NCBI GenBank assembly: GCA_020002185.1
Contig: CM034538.1
Span: 670,429 to 734,428 of the forward strand
From: Paraescarpia echinospica
Lineage: Eukaryota > Annelida > Polychaeta > Sabellida > Siboglinidae
DNA: 64,000 nt
Reading direction: 5' to 3'
This document shows positions 1 through 9,734 of this stretch, piece by piece. Position 1 is the stretch's first letter. The number at the start of each line of letters is the position of its first letter. The notes under the pieces were generated by a model. It was not told where the DNA came from and did not search any database. It worked only from the letters and a program-made list of their open reading frames with translations. The position numbers were made by a program, and so were the translations under genes.

Positions 1-742
1 TCGTTGTGATCACTATTCCCCAGTGGCTCACATATCCTGACATTGTCAACTAATTCATTCTGTGAGGACAAAACTATGTCTAACACATTCTCTCCCCTGG
101 TTGGTTCTAGCACATGTTGAGAAAGGAAACTATCTTGTACTAAAACTAAAAACTTGAGGTCCTCACTACCCATACTCTGTAGAGATATCCATTTTATATG
201 CCCATGGTTAAAATCCCCCATAATAACACAGTCCCGTTTGCTCACTTCCCTTATAGCGTTTTGTATTTTTTGATTCTCTTCTATGCTTATGTTTGGACTT
301 CGATAAACTAAACCAACCGTTAACGTTGAGTTTCCTGTAACTATGTTACACCAAAGAGCTTCTTCGCAATCTGCTTCTCTGTCTAATTTTATTTCATAAG
401 TCTGGATAGATTCTTTAATATATAAAATAACTCCACCTCCCCTTTTTCCTATTCTATCTTTCCTAAACATTACATATCCTGTCAGTCCCAATTCGGCATC
501 TGATATATCGGTGATGATTCGGTTATACCTATTATGTGAGGGTCAATATCTTCTACCATAATGTTTAGTTCATTTCTTTTGTTTACTATACTCCTTGCAT
601 TTAAACAAACACATTTATATCCAGCTTCAGAACAGTTTTCCAGACTGTTCTTTGCTGAATTATTTGTGCTGTCTTTATCTATGCCTCCAGTTTCAGGCTT
701 CTCTGCGAGTCCCCCCTGCGAATTTAGTTTAAATAGATGCAA
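1..742 (-). pseudogene. CR1-group LINE ORF2, endonuclease part, copy A
   Basis: ORF2 starts at 742 (MHLFKLNSQGG) and gives the APE-endonuclease opening CVCLNARSIVNKRNELN, then DPHIIGITES. A frameshift near 500 moves to the frame that reads GYVMFRKDRIGKRGGGVILY, then GLVYRSPN, VIMGDFNHG (catalytic Asp-Phe-Asn) and, at the left edge, EPLGNSDHN (catalytic SDH). These are the standard endonuclease blocks of CR1/jockey-group LINEs. The terminal block is intact here but frameshifted in copy B by loss of one C in a run of four. Confidence 0.85.
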
Positions 743-1143
743 CTTGTCCCATTGTCAACAGATCGCAGCAGAATCTTTGAGAATACTGCTGCCCCCTTTC
801 CACTAAGATGGAGGCCATCTCTCATATACATATCTTCTCTCCCAACAAAGTACCCACATAAATCTGTGAATCCCACGCCCTCTTCTTCACACATCTGCTC
901 AACTAGTGCGTTGATCACCATCCTCTTACAATTTCTGTATGTTGCCCCCCTTCCTCCCATTACTGGCAAAATTCCTGAGAGAACAACCTGTTCCACTCTT
1001 GTCTTCTTTAGCTTGCTCACTAAATGTCTGTACTTCTGAACTATCCCAGTTGCTCCCTCCTTGTCTGCATTGTTTGTCCATACGTGTACTAGTATAGACC
1101 CTCCCTTGCCATGCCCCAATACCTTCTCTACCCTTTCGGTCAC
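724..1143 (-). pseudogene. CR1-group LINE ORF1, SGNH esterase-like domain
   Basis: This 139-residue frame continues ORF1 after the frameshift. It shows SGNH-hydrolase blocks: the region equivalent to block III reads VHVWTNNAD, and block V is DGLHLSGKG, with the Asp-x-x-His pair close to the C-terminus as expected. The GDS nucleophile block lies upstream in the other frame. Esterase domains of this kind are known in ORF1 of CR1-clade LINEs, where they are thought to help in ribonucleoprotein or membrane association. The frame is identical in copy B (40196-40615). Confidence 0.8.
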
Positions 1144-1153
1144 ATGCTCTATC

Positions 1154-2113
1154 CTAGCCCCCGGTAGACATACAACAACGTCCTCTTTTGTCTGTTTTTC
1201 TCAGAATTGAATCGCCCATAAACACTCTCTCTTTTCTCCTTGCCCCCTCAGTCACTGCCTCGGAGTAGCTCCTCCAGTTTGCATATGTCTGGTTGTTGTC
1301 TTTTCCTCTTGCCGTCTTCTCTCCTGTCACATTCTCTTCCATTCCCTTCTTTCCTGTCACATTTTCTCTTGTCCCCTTTCCTCCTGTCATCTTCTCTTCT
1401 AGCACATTTACTCTCACTTCCTTTCGTCCTTTCATCTTTCCTCCCATCACATTTTCTTCTCTCCTCTCCCGTCCCTTTTCCCCGGCTACCTCCTTCACTA
1501 CGGTCACTTTCTCCCCTGTCACCTTCACGCCTGTCATGTTTTCTGTTTTTTGCTGAACACTCTGTCTTCTTCCATCAGTCTTCTGTCTCACAGTCTTACC
1601 AACTGCCTCTGTGGTATCTACCTCTTCACCACCTGTATCGCTGTCGCGTCTCTCCTCGTCCTCTACAGTCTGACTACCTGTTGATCTATCCCCACTGACC
1701 CGTTTTCTTGTCCTCTGCCGAACACTTTTCCTCCATCCCTCTGTCTTCTCAATTTCTTGTTCCTTCACACCGGTCACCTTCCCTCCTCTCAGTCTCCTTT
1801 CTTCAGTCTCCGTGTCACAACTCTGCTCCTTCTGTGTTGTAGAATTCTCAACTCTCTCCGCGTCATCCCTCTCTGCTCCATCTATTTCTATGTTGAGTCT
1901 CACCTCCATCTCCTTCACTATATCCGTCAACTTACACACCTCCTTCATCAGACATTCCACCCTCAAACACCCCATACACCGAAAGGTGAATCCGTCATCT
2001 TTGGTCTCTGTCCATGATTTTGGACAGCCAGACAATGCAAAATCCACCCAGCTCTGGGAGTCGTTGCAAACTAAGTGTCGTTTTGCCCTGAGCTGCCGCT
2101 TGCAAGGTGCCAT
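1154..2113 (-). pseudogene. CR1-group LINE ORF1, N-terminal part (frameshifted)
   Basis: The frame starts at 2113 with a cysteine-rich, PHD-like segment (residues about 1-50; CND(S)Q, GCP, FRCMGC) as is common in CR1 ORF1 proteins. A long charged stretch of degenerate repeats (VTGEK, EKMTGGK-like) follows. The frame ends just after the motif VFMGDSILRKTDK, which is block I (GDS) of an SGNH hydrolase. There a frameshift near 1175-1185 separates it from the rest of the esterase domain at 724-1143. The same frameshift is present in copy B, so it predates the split of the two copies. One finger cysteine that copy B keeps (CNDCQ) is serine here (CNDSQ). Confidence 0.8.
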
Positions 2114-3147
2114 ATCAGAATTTATTTATGTTCAAAATAGTTTTTATAGTCTTTGAAAAGACTTTTCTGTGTACAATTTACACCAGATTGTTTAGGTTAT
2201 AGTTAGTTATATTTGTTAATACACAGTGAAACACCGTGCCTTACCTAGTTACGATGTCGATGACAATGTATTCAAGTTAGGCTTAGATACAAGGTAGTCT
2301 TTACAAAGACTGTTTCCTGTGTACACTTTAAAAGGTTGTTATTTCAGGTTTTAATTACTCATCTAACTACATCGATTATCTCAAATAACGCTATTCTATT
2401 GTCGTTCACGTTACGTTAACTTCGCCAGTGACCTACTTTGTAAACAACGTTCCGATTACATTAACATCCCCAATTATCGCTCGCAAATCGCCTACTTTTA
2501 ATCTACCCTAGATTACTCCCTCTAGCTAACTTTAAAAAAAAAATATTGCTTATTATATATCTATAATTACGTTATGTATGCTATACACTCAATAATATCA
2601 CTTATCTTGATCAAATATTCTTATATTTTCAAAAGTTTGCTACACCAAATTCAAACCAATTCACCACCGGAAGTTCCCAATGCCAATATCATTTTTTATT
2701 TATTATAATACTTAATAGTATAACCTGAGGTGCATGACCTCTGACGGGGGAACAAGTTGTGCTTCTTCGGTAGTAGTCATCTGTTTTGGTCCCTGACTGG
2801 CACCCAGCTCTCACCTGTGGCTCCAAGAAGCTTTTAGCACGCAACAGTGGCCACAGCCCGATAAACCGCTTTGACTGGTGGACTAAACCAGGTGAGGGTA
2901 GCCGATTGGTTTGAAACCTTCGGTGAGATAGGGCTTGTCTACCTAAATAGGTGAAGACTGGACTTGGCGGACTGCGCGGAAGAAACTATCAGCTGGTTCA
3001 ACGGGCAAGAAGGCGAACCCAGCACCCGCTGTGGTGCGTGAAGAGCATGGCGAGACACAAAGGACGCCCTGGTGATCCACTGCATCCTGTTCTATCTCCA
3101 GCTGTCTCGACTCCATCCTGCCACTGGACCCAGGTAGGCCAGGATGA
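2114..3147. other. Non-coding sequence upstream of the LINE ORF1
   Basis: No coding signal is seen. The first several hundred bases may be the LINE 5' UTR, because the sequence is shared with copy B and directly abuts ORF1. Its 5' boundary cannot be placed. The stretch is AT-rich, with short homopolymers near 2533. Confidence 0.5.
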
Positions 3148-3473
3148 GAGGTTGACGACCAGCGCAAGAGAGAGTGAGGGTGACGACCAGCGCGAGAGAA
3201 TGAGGTTGACGACCAGCGCGAGAGAATGAGGGTGACGACCAGCGCAAGAGAGAGTGAGGTTGATGACCAGCGCAAGAGATAGTGAGGTTGACGACCAGCG
3301 CAAGAGAGAGGGAGGTTGATGACCAGCGCAAGAGAGAATGAGGGTGACGACCAGCGCAAGAGAGAGTGAGGTTGACGACCAGCGCAAGAGAGAGGGAGGT
3401 TGATGACCAGCGCAAGAGAGAGTGAGGTTGACGACCAGCGCAAGAGAGAGTGAGGTTGACGACCAGCGCAAGT
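3148..3473. repeat. 28-bp minisatellite, 12 units
   Basis: Twelve tandem units carry the core GACCAGCGCAAGAGAGAGTG with T/C and A/G variants (GATGACC or GACGACC; GCGAGAG or GCAAGAG). Copy B at 42626-42894 has ten units, which accounts exactly for the 56-bp offset change between the two copies. The open frames across it on both strands are repeat translations. Confidence 0.95.
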
Positions 3474-3857
3474 CTCCCTCACTTTAATCCAAGTGACACA
3501 CACTTGCGACATCACTCTCATCTCACAATCTATCACCCTTCAAGTCCTGTGGCAACAGGGGAGCGACAAAGCGACAGATGTGGATGCAAACCTACACAGG
3601 CTCAGGCCATGTGGTCACTTTTCACTGACCGAAGCAGCAGTGTAACTGAGCAGCCTTCTTTAGGAACGCACTGCTCACCTCCATAGTGTGAGTAAGAAGA
3701 AAACAAGGAGAACAGCTCTGCTTGCTCCGAGGAGACGGACCTAGAAAAGGTGGTCTAAACATAACTTGTCTCACAGCCCACCTGGTTGGCTAGCTGCAGT
3801 AAATGGGCATCTCCTTCAAGCGGAAAGAAAGTACAAAAAGAAAGACAGCTAGTCTAA

Positions 3858-4290
3858 AAATAGCATGCTGGAACATTCGCCCAATGCAAGATATAATAGT
3901 GGGTGCCCTCAACAACGCTCAGCACTTCTGGCCAGTGAGCTGGCTCGACTGAACATCGATACTGCTGCTCTCAGTGAAGTACGCTTTGCTGATCAGGGCT
4001 CCCTGACAGAACATGGAGCGGGCTATACTCTATACTGGTCTGGGAAAAGCAAAGGAGACTGCAGACTCGCAGGAGTGGGGTTCATGATCAAGAATTCCAT
4101 TGCCAGCAAACTTCAGAGCCTCCCTGTCGGACATTCAGACCACCTTATGTCATTTCTCCTTCCACTGCAGGACAACCAGTTTGTTACCATCACCAGTGTG
4201 TATATCCCCCTTACAAGCAGACCTCAACACAAAGGACGCTTTTTATAGAGAGTTGAGATCCCTTCTGTTGAAGGTGGATAGTGCGGAAAT
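3858..4290 (+). pseudogene. Fragment of an RTE-like LINE endonuclease, copy A
   Basis: The reading frame resembles the endonuclease of a widespread LINE often mis-annotated as craniofacial development protein 2-like. The opening (KIACWNIRPMQD) is in one frame. A second frame carries RSALLASELARLNIDTAALS, then EVRF, LTEHGAGYTLYWSGKSK and GVGFMIKNS. A third frame gives the end (FYRELRSLLLKVDSAE). Frameshifts lie near 3895 and 4225. The similarity stops at about 4290, before the GDFN block, so only about the first third of the endonuclease is present. Confidence 0.75.
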
Positions 4291-5092
4291 ATTCTGTATG
4301 CGCTTCTGACAGTTGCCAACTGGGATGTAATGTATAGGATACATTATTGCTGGACATCATCGTCAACTGTCCATCTGCGGCTGGTAGTGCAGGTGGATGA
4401 TGGCATCACCATCACTTTTGTGTCGAGATATGCAGCAATCTGCAATGATGGGCTATTTAGTACTGCAGTCAGTTTTATTGTAGTTGTTATCATAGTTGGC
4501 ACTTTTCAGTCATTTTGTCCGCACACCTACTGTACTTTATTTTCTTGTGTCCTTAACAGTGTATACCGTTTGCATTGCATAGTTTTGTCCATCACTAAAT
4601 TTGTACTCGTGGGTCAGTATATATGCGCGATGTTCAGCAACAGGGTTACGCTGATTTTAAATGTTGACACTGACGACGATATTTATATGGCAAAGTTGTT
4701 TCATATGACAAAATGTAGTATATAACGTTTCATTGAGTTTTTTAAATGGCAGTTTGAACATTATCTTCCCACTCCACTTATACCTGTGATAAATCTAACC
4801 CTGCCACCACCCACGTCTCCAAGGATGGTGGATGTTGTGTCAAACTTACAGCACAACCACCACACTGGGTGGGTCATTGACTTGATCGTGACACCAGCCC
4901 AGTGTTACTGCTGAGAAAACATGTGGTTTCAACAGAACAACGTGTCCATTCATACGTTGCCAGTAAACCTCAAGACGTGTTGAGTATGTTTTCCATATCA
5001 CTGACATGAACTTGAAATGTAACCATTTGTGTTGTCCATTCTTAATCAATAATATATTTCTCTTCACCAGTAAATGCACTGTCACTTCTGGT
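4291..5092. other. No gene recognised
   Basis: The stretch is shared with copy B. A 131-codon open frame at 4330-4725 is also open in copy B, but it shows no recognisable motif and its hydrophobic segments look compositional. I see no exon, RNA gene or clear element here. Confidence 0.4.
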
Positions 5093-5216
5093 TTAACCCA
5101 TTTCATTCTGACAGCTAGTTAGCTGGCCACATTGCTCAGATCTGGACAAAATTACCAATTTACAGTTGTGATAAATTATTTCAACGGGTGGGTCACATAC
5201 TAATTTTTTGCCAGGT

Positions 5217-5955
5217 TTTGGTTGAAGAAAAGTGTATAAACCCTTACATTTCTGGAATCAGAAGAGAATTGCCTACATGATGGTGTTAACATTGTTTGTA
5301 TAGAGTGAGCATAGAAGAAGTTATCTCAAGGTGAAGAAGAAGACTGAAAAGCAATAATAATAAAAACAGATTGTACATCGACTTTGGACTTGTTTTACCT
5401 GTATACAACCACTCAGGATGGTCATACATCCAATGAGAGAAATCTGCCAAATTCATTTCTTCAAACAGTGGTAAAAATGTCATGTAAATATCTTGTTTCA
5501 GTCGGAAGTTACACATTTCTGAATGAATGTTGTCGAGTATGTGAAAAGATATCTTTCCTGACAGGGATTCACCAACGCTTCAATTATAATATTTTTTCAG
5601 GCAACTGTTGAAGAAAAGTGTATAAACCCATACATTTCTGGAATCAGAAGAGAATTGCCTACATGATGGTGTTGAAACTGTTTCTGTAGAGTGAACATGG
5701 AGGAAGTTATCTCACGGAGAAGAAGAATGAAAGAAATAAAATAAAAACAAAATGTGTACACAGACTTGGGGCTAGTTTTACCTATATATAGCCACTTAGA
5801 CATATCATATATCCAGTGAGAGAAACCTCCCAAATTAATTTCTTCAAACAGTGGTAAAAATTTGATGTAAATGTCATATGTCAGTCTAAAATTATAGTTT
5901 TTAGAATGGAAGTCGTCACGTACACAAAATTAGTAATTTCCTTACAGTAATTCAC
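5217..5955. repeat. Internal tandem duplication in the piggyBac-type element
   Basis: Two diverged direct copies of about 380 bp (roughly 5217-5600 and 5603-5955) share long blocks such as GAAGAAAAGTGTATAAACCC and GAATCAGAAGAGAATTGCC. On the minus strand each holds an open segment with a pyrimidine-rich AG on one side and a GTAAAAC donor on the other. The segments read TFLPLFEEMNLADFSHWMYD and KFLPLFEEINLGGFSHWIYD. The protein is not recognised. Confidence 0.7.
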
Positions 5956-6142
5956 CATTGCCATTGCCTTGGCATTGCAGTTTCCAATGAAAACGAATTA
6001 CAACAAGATATAATGTGCATAATAAAATTTATTGAAACAATAACCCTTCACCGAACTAAGGTAATAATGTCCATGACACTGTTCATGACATCGGCGATGT
6101 CACAGTTCATATTGTTCACGTCACTGACTGCCAAGTGCCAAC

Positions 6143-6316
6143 TCACAAGTTGAACAGGCTGTGGAAGTGCGTACAGACACACACCAAGCTGTTGGCACTG
6201 GACACAACAGATTCGTCTGCGTCGTTTTCAGTCGAAATACTGCTCGTACTACTGCCGATTTCACTGTCTTCCACGTCGATATCGCTTCCATCACTAACTG
6301 CACCATCATCCGCCAT
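6143..6316 (-). pseudogene. Possible N-terminal remnant of a transposase
   Basis: A short minus-strand frame starts at the ATG at 6316 in a good context (AAAATGG). It gives an acidic, serine-rich opening (MADDGAVSDGSDIDVEDSE) and stops after 57 codons. An acidic N-terminus near one end of the element suits a piggyBac transposase, which normally starts with an acidic region. No catalytic DDD domain is present in the element, so this is an inference from position and composition. Confidence 0.35.
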
Positions 6317-6609
6317 TTTTAAATGCCAAAAATCTCCAAAATATCGAACTCGAACTTCACTCCAAACTTGCAGATAAACACGCGGTTGAAAATTTGCAAA
6401 TGGCTTCCAAACCGGTAGTGTGGTCATACTGCATCATGGGAAAAATGGTAAAAGCTTGCTACGATGCACACAGTTTCTATAAATACCCGATAAGGCCGTC
6501 ACGTGCGTTGACTACGCCTGCAGGCGTATCCCGAATGAAAAGGTTAACTACGCCCGTAGGCGTATCCCGAATGAAATGGGTTAAATACAGCTCAGCAACA
6601 ACTACAAAC

Positions 6610-7100
6610 AAGAACTGACATAGTCTTGAATATATAGGTATTCATATAGGAACCACATATGGATTCCTCAACCTCAAGAGGTACTAAAATCATGTTTGTA
6701 AAAGGTATATGCATGGCAGCCATCTTGAATTTCAATATGGCTGTCACCTGAGGATATAGTATATGGCAGAAATGGATTCATTGACCCTGAAAATGTTGGT
6801 TTAGACATGTAGAACATGTTTGTATGTTGCTTAGAAGCTGAGATATTTGGATGATGAATTTCCATGGTGGCCATCTTGAATTTAAAAATGGCCTTCATCC
6901 TTGAATAATGCATAAGACAGAAATGGATTCCTTTTTCTGGAAATGTTGGGTTAGACACCAAGAATTTTTTTTTATGTTGCTTAGAAGCCGAGATATCAGG
7001 GATAGTGGATTTCTGAGGCAGTCAAATCAAGATGGCGGCTAAGTACCATGTTGATGGCGATGGGTACCTAGCTTTAAATGAATGTATATATCATAAACTA
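6610..7100. repeat. Degenerate tandem repeat block, copy A
   Basis: Two to three diverged units of about 150-165 bp share GCCATCTTGAATTT, CAGAAATGGATTC, GTTAGACA and TGTTGCTTAGAAGC. The block is also present in copy B (44546-45036). Its origin is not recognised; it is probably part of an old transposon. The open frames across it are not convincing. Confidence 0.6.
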
Positions 7101-7391
7101 CATGTGTGCCAATTTTCGTGCTTTTGTCAAAAAGTGCACAATCATATCCCTTAACCGTTGTACTACTAATTATTATTATTACTATTTCATAGCAACATAT
7201 TATACATAATTTTATCTATGATATAACAAGTATTGTTTGTATTAAAAATTTCTCAACTCCATAGTTGAGACAATACAGCATTATCTTATCTTATTATTTT
7301 TCACATATTTTCTATATATCTCTGTAAAGCTCAGTCAACGACATTGGATGTGGTGCAATATAAAATAAATATTATTATTACAAAGACCCAC

Positions 7392-7513
7392 CTCTGGTGC
7401 TCGGTACAGTAAAGTCTGCAGCTCGAAGTCATCATAGTAGAGGGAGAGTTCATTGTGCACGCAGCGGATTGCATTGCCAAAGTCTATCACCTTCACCGAG
7501 CGCCAGTCTTCAG
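7392..7513 (-). CDS. DYRK/HIPK-like protein kinase, DFG-APE exon, copy A
   Basis: This is the same exon as 45328-45449. It encodes kinase subdomains VII-VIII (KVIDFGNA ... LLYRAPE), bounded by TTGTAG on the 5' side and GAG|GTGGGT on the 3' side. No other exon of this kinase is seen in contig 1, because the contig ends at the gap 450 bp further on. As an allelic copy it should not be counted as a second kinase gene. Confidence 0.85.
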
Positions 7514-7963
7514 CTACAACACGCACAAACTGACACTTATAGACTTCATGTGGACATCAAAACACTGACAGAGGACATATTTATGCTACAGCTGCACATC
7601 AAGATATTGATGTCTACTGGCATGCAGCATTTATTCAGCCTTTACCACTAATATACAACTGTATGTTACGATGCAAAACACTGCTACTAGTTGAACATCA
7701 GTTATGGGAATTTCATCAATTTGGACTTTTCCTAAGTAATATTGTTAAGCTCAGTGACAAATTACTTATTTCATAATTTTGTCATCACATTTTAGACTCT
7801 TGATGACAAGGAAACTAATGGAGATCAAATAGAATTTGTTGAGATATTAAATGGTCATGAAAAGTACGTATCACATAAGAAAAGTCACTATACAACATGA
7901 ATTACGTGTTACTTTAGTGTTGATTAAAAAGATATTACAAGTATTCATTCTCACATAGGACAA

Positions 7964-8963
7964 NNNNNNNNNNNNNNNNNNNNNNNNNNNNNNNNNNNNN
8001 NNNNNNNNNNNNNNNNNNNNNNNNNNNNNNNNNNNNNNNNNNNNNNNNNNNNNNNNNNNNNNNNNNNNNNNNNNNNNNNNNNNNNNNNNNNNNNNNNNNN
8101 NNNNNNNNNNNNNNNNNNNNNNNNNNNNNNNNNNNNNNNNNNNNNNNNNNNNNNNNNNNNNNNNNNNNNNNNNNNNNNNNNNNNNNNNNNNNNNNNNNNN
8201 NNNNNNNNNNNNNNNNNNNNNNNNNNNNNNNNNNNNNNNNNNNNNNNNNNNNNNNNNNNNNNNNNNNNNNNNNNNNNNNNNNNNNNNNNNNNNNNNNNNN
8301 NNNNNNNNNNNNNNNNNNNNNNNNNNNNNNNNNNNNNNNNNNNNNNNNNNNNNNNNNNNNNNNNNNNNNNNNNNNNNNNNNNNNNNNNNNNNNNNNNNNN
8401 NNNNNNNNNNNNNNNNNNNNNNNNNNNNNNNNNNNNNNNNNNNNNNNNNNNNNNNNNNNNNNNNNNNNNNNNNNNNNNNNNNNNNNNNNNNNNNNNNNNN
8501 NNNNNNNNNNNNNNNNNNNNNNNNNNNNNNNNNNNNNNNNNNNNNNNNNNNNNNNNNNNNNNNNNNNNNNNNNNNNNNNNNNNNNNNNNNNNNNNNNNNN
8601 NNNNNNNNNNNNNNNNNNNNNNNNNNNNNNNNNNNNNNNNNNNNNNNNNNNNNNNNNNNNNNNNNNNNNNNNNNNNNNNNNNNNNNNNNNNNNNNNNNNN
8701 NNNNNNNNNNNNNNNNNNNNNNNNNNNNNNNNNNNNNNNNNNNNNNNNNNNNNNNNNNNNNNNNNNNNNNNNNNNNNNNNNNNNNNNNNNNNNNNNNNNN
8801 NNNNNNNNNNNNNNNNNNNNNNNNNNNNNNNNNNNNNNNNNNNNNNNNNNNNNNNNNNNNNNNNNNNNNNNNNNNNNNNNNNNNNNNNNNNNNNNNNNNN
8901 NNNNNNNNNNNNNNNNNNNNNNNNNNNNNNNNNNNNNNNNNNNNNNNNNNNNNNNNNNNNNNN
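7964..8963. other. Assembly gap (1000 N)
   Basis: Exactly 1000 N, a conventional placeholder for a gap of unknown length. The left flank is allelic to contig 3 and the right flank is LIN52 downstream sequence. The join of contigs 1 and 2 is therefore unsupported by sequence. Confidence 0.99.
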
Positions 8964-9079
8964 ACAGTTGTAAGTAGATCTATACTTCGGTGTCCGTGTT
9001 CTAGGTCAGAATGTGCTCCAGCAACATTACTGCTATTTTGCATGCTGCCATAACAACAAGTTCTGTGACCCTTGTAACG

Positions 9080-9450
9080 AGGTCCTCAGCAACAAAGGCC
9101 ACAGGTCCTCAGCCATACGGTCCACAGGTCCTATGCAATATGGGCCACAGGCACAGATCCCAGCAATTTTGACCATAGGTCCTCAGCAACACAGGCCACA
9201 TGGTCTCAGTAATATTGGCAACCAGTCCTCTGCAAAGGTTTTTCTGTAACATGGACCAGCCACAAGTCTTCTGTAACATGGGTCACAGGTCTTATGTGAC
9301 ATGAGCCACATGTCTTATGTAACATGGACCACAGGTCTTCTGTAACATGGACCACAGGTCTTCAGTAACATGGGCCACAGGTCTTATGTAACATGAGCCA
9401 CAGGTCTGATGTAACACGGACCACAGGTCTGATGTAACATTGGTCCACTC
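9080..9450. repeat. Degenerate minisatellite of about 23 bp downstream of LIN52
   Basis: About fifteen diverged units built on CACAGGTCTTCTGTAACATG (variants CAGGTCCTCAGCAACA, GGGCCACAGG). The array lies just past the LIN52 stop on its 3' side. No coding meaning is supported. Confidence 0.8.
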
Positions 9451-9672
9451 TGTAGTATCATCACAACATATTTAGATGAATGAGAACAATACTCTTAACT
9501 ATCGGCAACACAGAAACGGTGTTTGATGAGTATGTTTCATGTTTCTGGTAACTTTCTGAGGCTTCCTTTCACTAATCTACTCTTGCCTAAACATTGCACC
9601 CCACAGGGCCATTCTCGTACTCTCAGACACTGACTGTCTTAATCCACTCCATGCCATCTTCGTCCAGTCATG

Positions 9673-9734
9673 CTATAATCTCCTAGGGGGTTTCTCCAAA
9701 ATGTTCAGGAACTTTCCACGGGTCATTTCTCTCG
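9673..9734 (-). CDS. LIN52: LIN52 exon 6 (stop)
   Basis: The acceptor is CTTTTCAG. It encodes AREMTRGKFLNILEKPPRRL, and TAG occupies 9675-9673. The REMTRGKFLNILEKP block is shared with human LIN52 and confirms the 3' end. Confidence 0.95.

Larger units (their letters stand above)
1..2113 (-). mobile_element. CR1-group LINE, 5' half, copy A
   Basis: A minus-strand non-LTR retrotransposon runs off the left edge of the window. From 5' to 3' on its own strand it has ORF1 (zinc-finger-like N-terminus, charged repeats, SGNH esterase-like domain) and the start of ORF2 (APE-type endonuclease). ORF2 begins at 742, just before the ORF1 stop at 724, so the two frames overlap by 19 nt. The RT part lies outside the window, but fragments of what looks like the same or a close family are seen at 27545-28480, 30275-30960 and 54605-56110. 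Frameshifts make this copy non-functional. Confidence 0.85.
5097..6580. mobile_element. piggyBac-type (TTAA) DNA transposon, non-autonomous
   Basis: The element is flanked by TTAA at 5093-5096 and 6581-6584. It begins CCCATTTCATTC and ends with the exact inverse GAATGAAATGGG, giving 12-bp terminal inverted repeats starting with CCC. Copy B holds the unoccupied site with a single TTAA (44517-44520), so the boundaries are proven to the base. TTAA target duplication and CCC termini are diagnostic of the piggyBac superfamily. Next to the right end are two tandem subterminal motifs containing near-palindromes (CGCCTGCAGGCG and CGCCCGTAGGCG), each followed by TATCCCGAATGAAA. At 1.48 kb it is too short for a full transposase of about 590 aa. 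Confidence 0.93.
1..7963. repeat. Segmental copy A (probable allelic haplotig of 39475-45899)
   Basis: The whole of contig 1 matches 39475-45899 in the same orientation. The coordinate offset changes only at indels: 39472 near the start, 39476 after a 4-bp indel near 1930, 39478 after 2150, 39422 after the 28-bp minisatellite, 39424 near 3740, and 37936 after a 1484-bp insertion. The copy ends exactly at the N gap, while the matching sequence continues without a break in contig 3. In the 384-bp LINE fragment at 3865-4248 I count three substitutions between the copies. This divergence, together with length-variable minisatellites and a filled/empty transposon site, is what two alleles would show. 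A recent duplication cannot be excluded from sequence alone. Confidence 0.9.

Noticed and set aside
1240..1698. A 152-codon Ser/Pro/Leu-rich plus-strand frame
   Set aside because: It is antisense to the charged repeat region of LINE ORF1.
4330..4725. A 131-codon frame present in both copies
   Set aside because: Its presence in both copies only reflects their near identity. No motif, splice context or coding pattern supports it.
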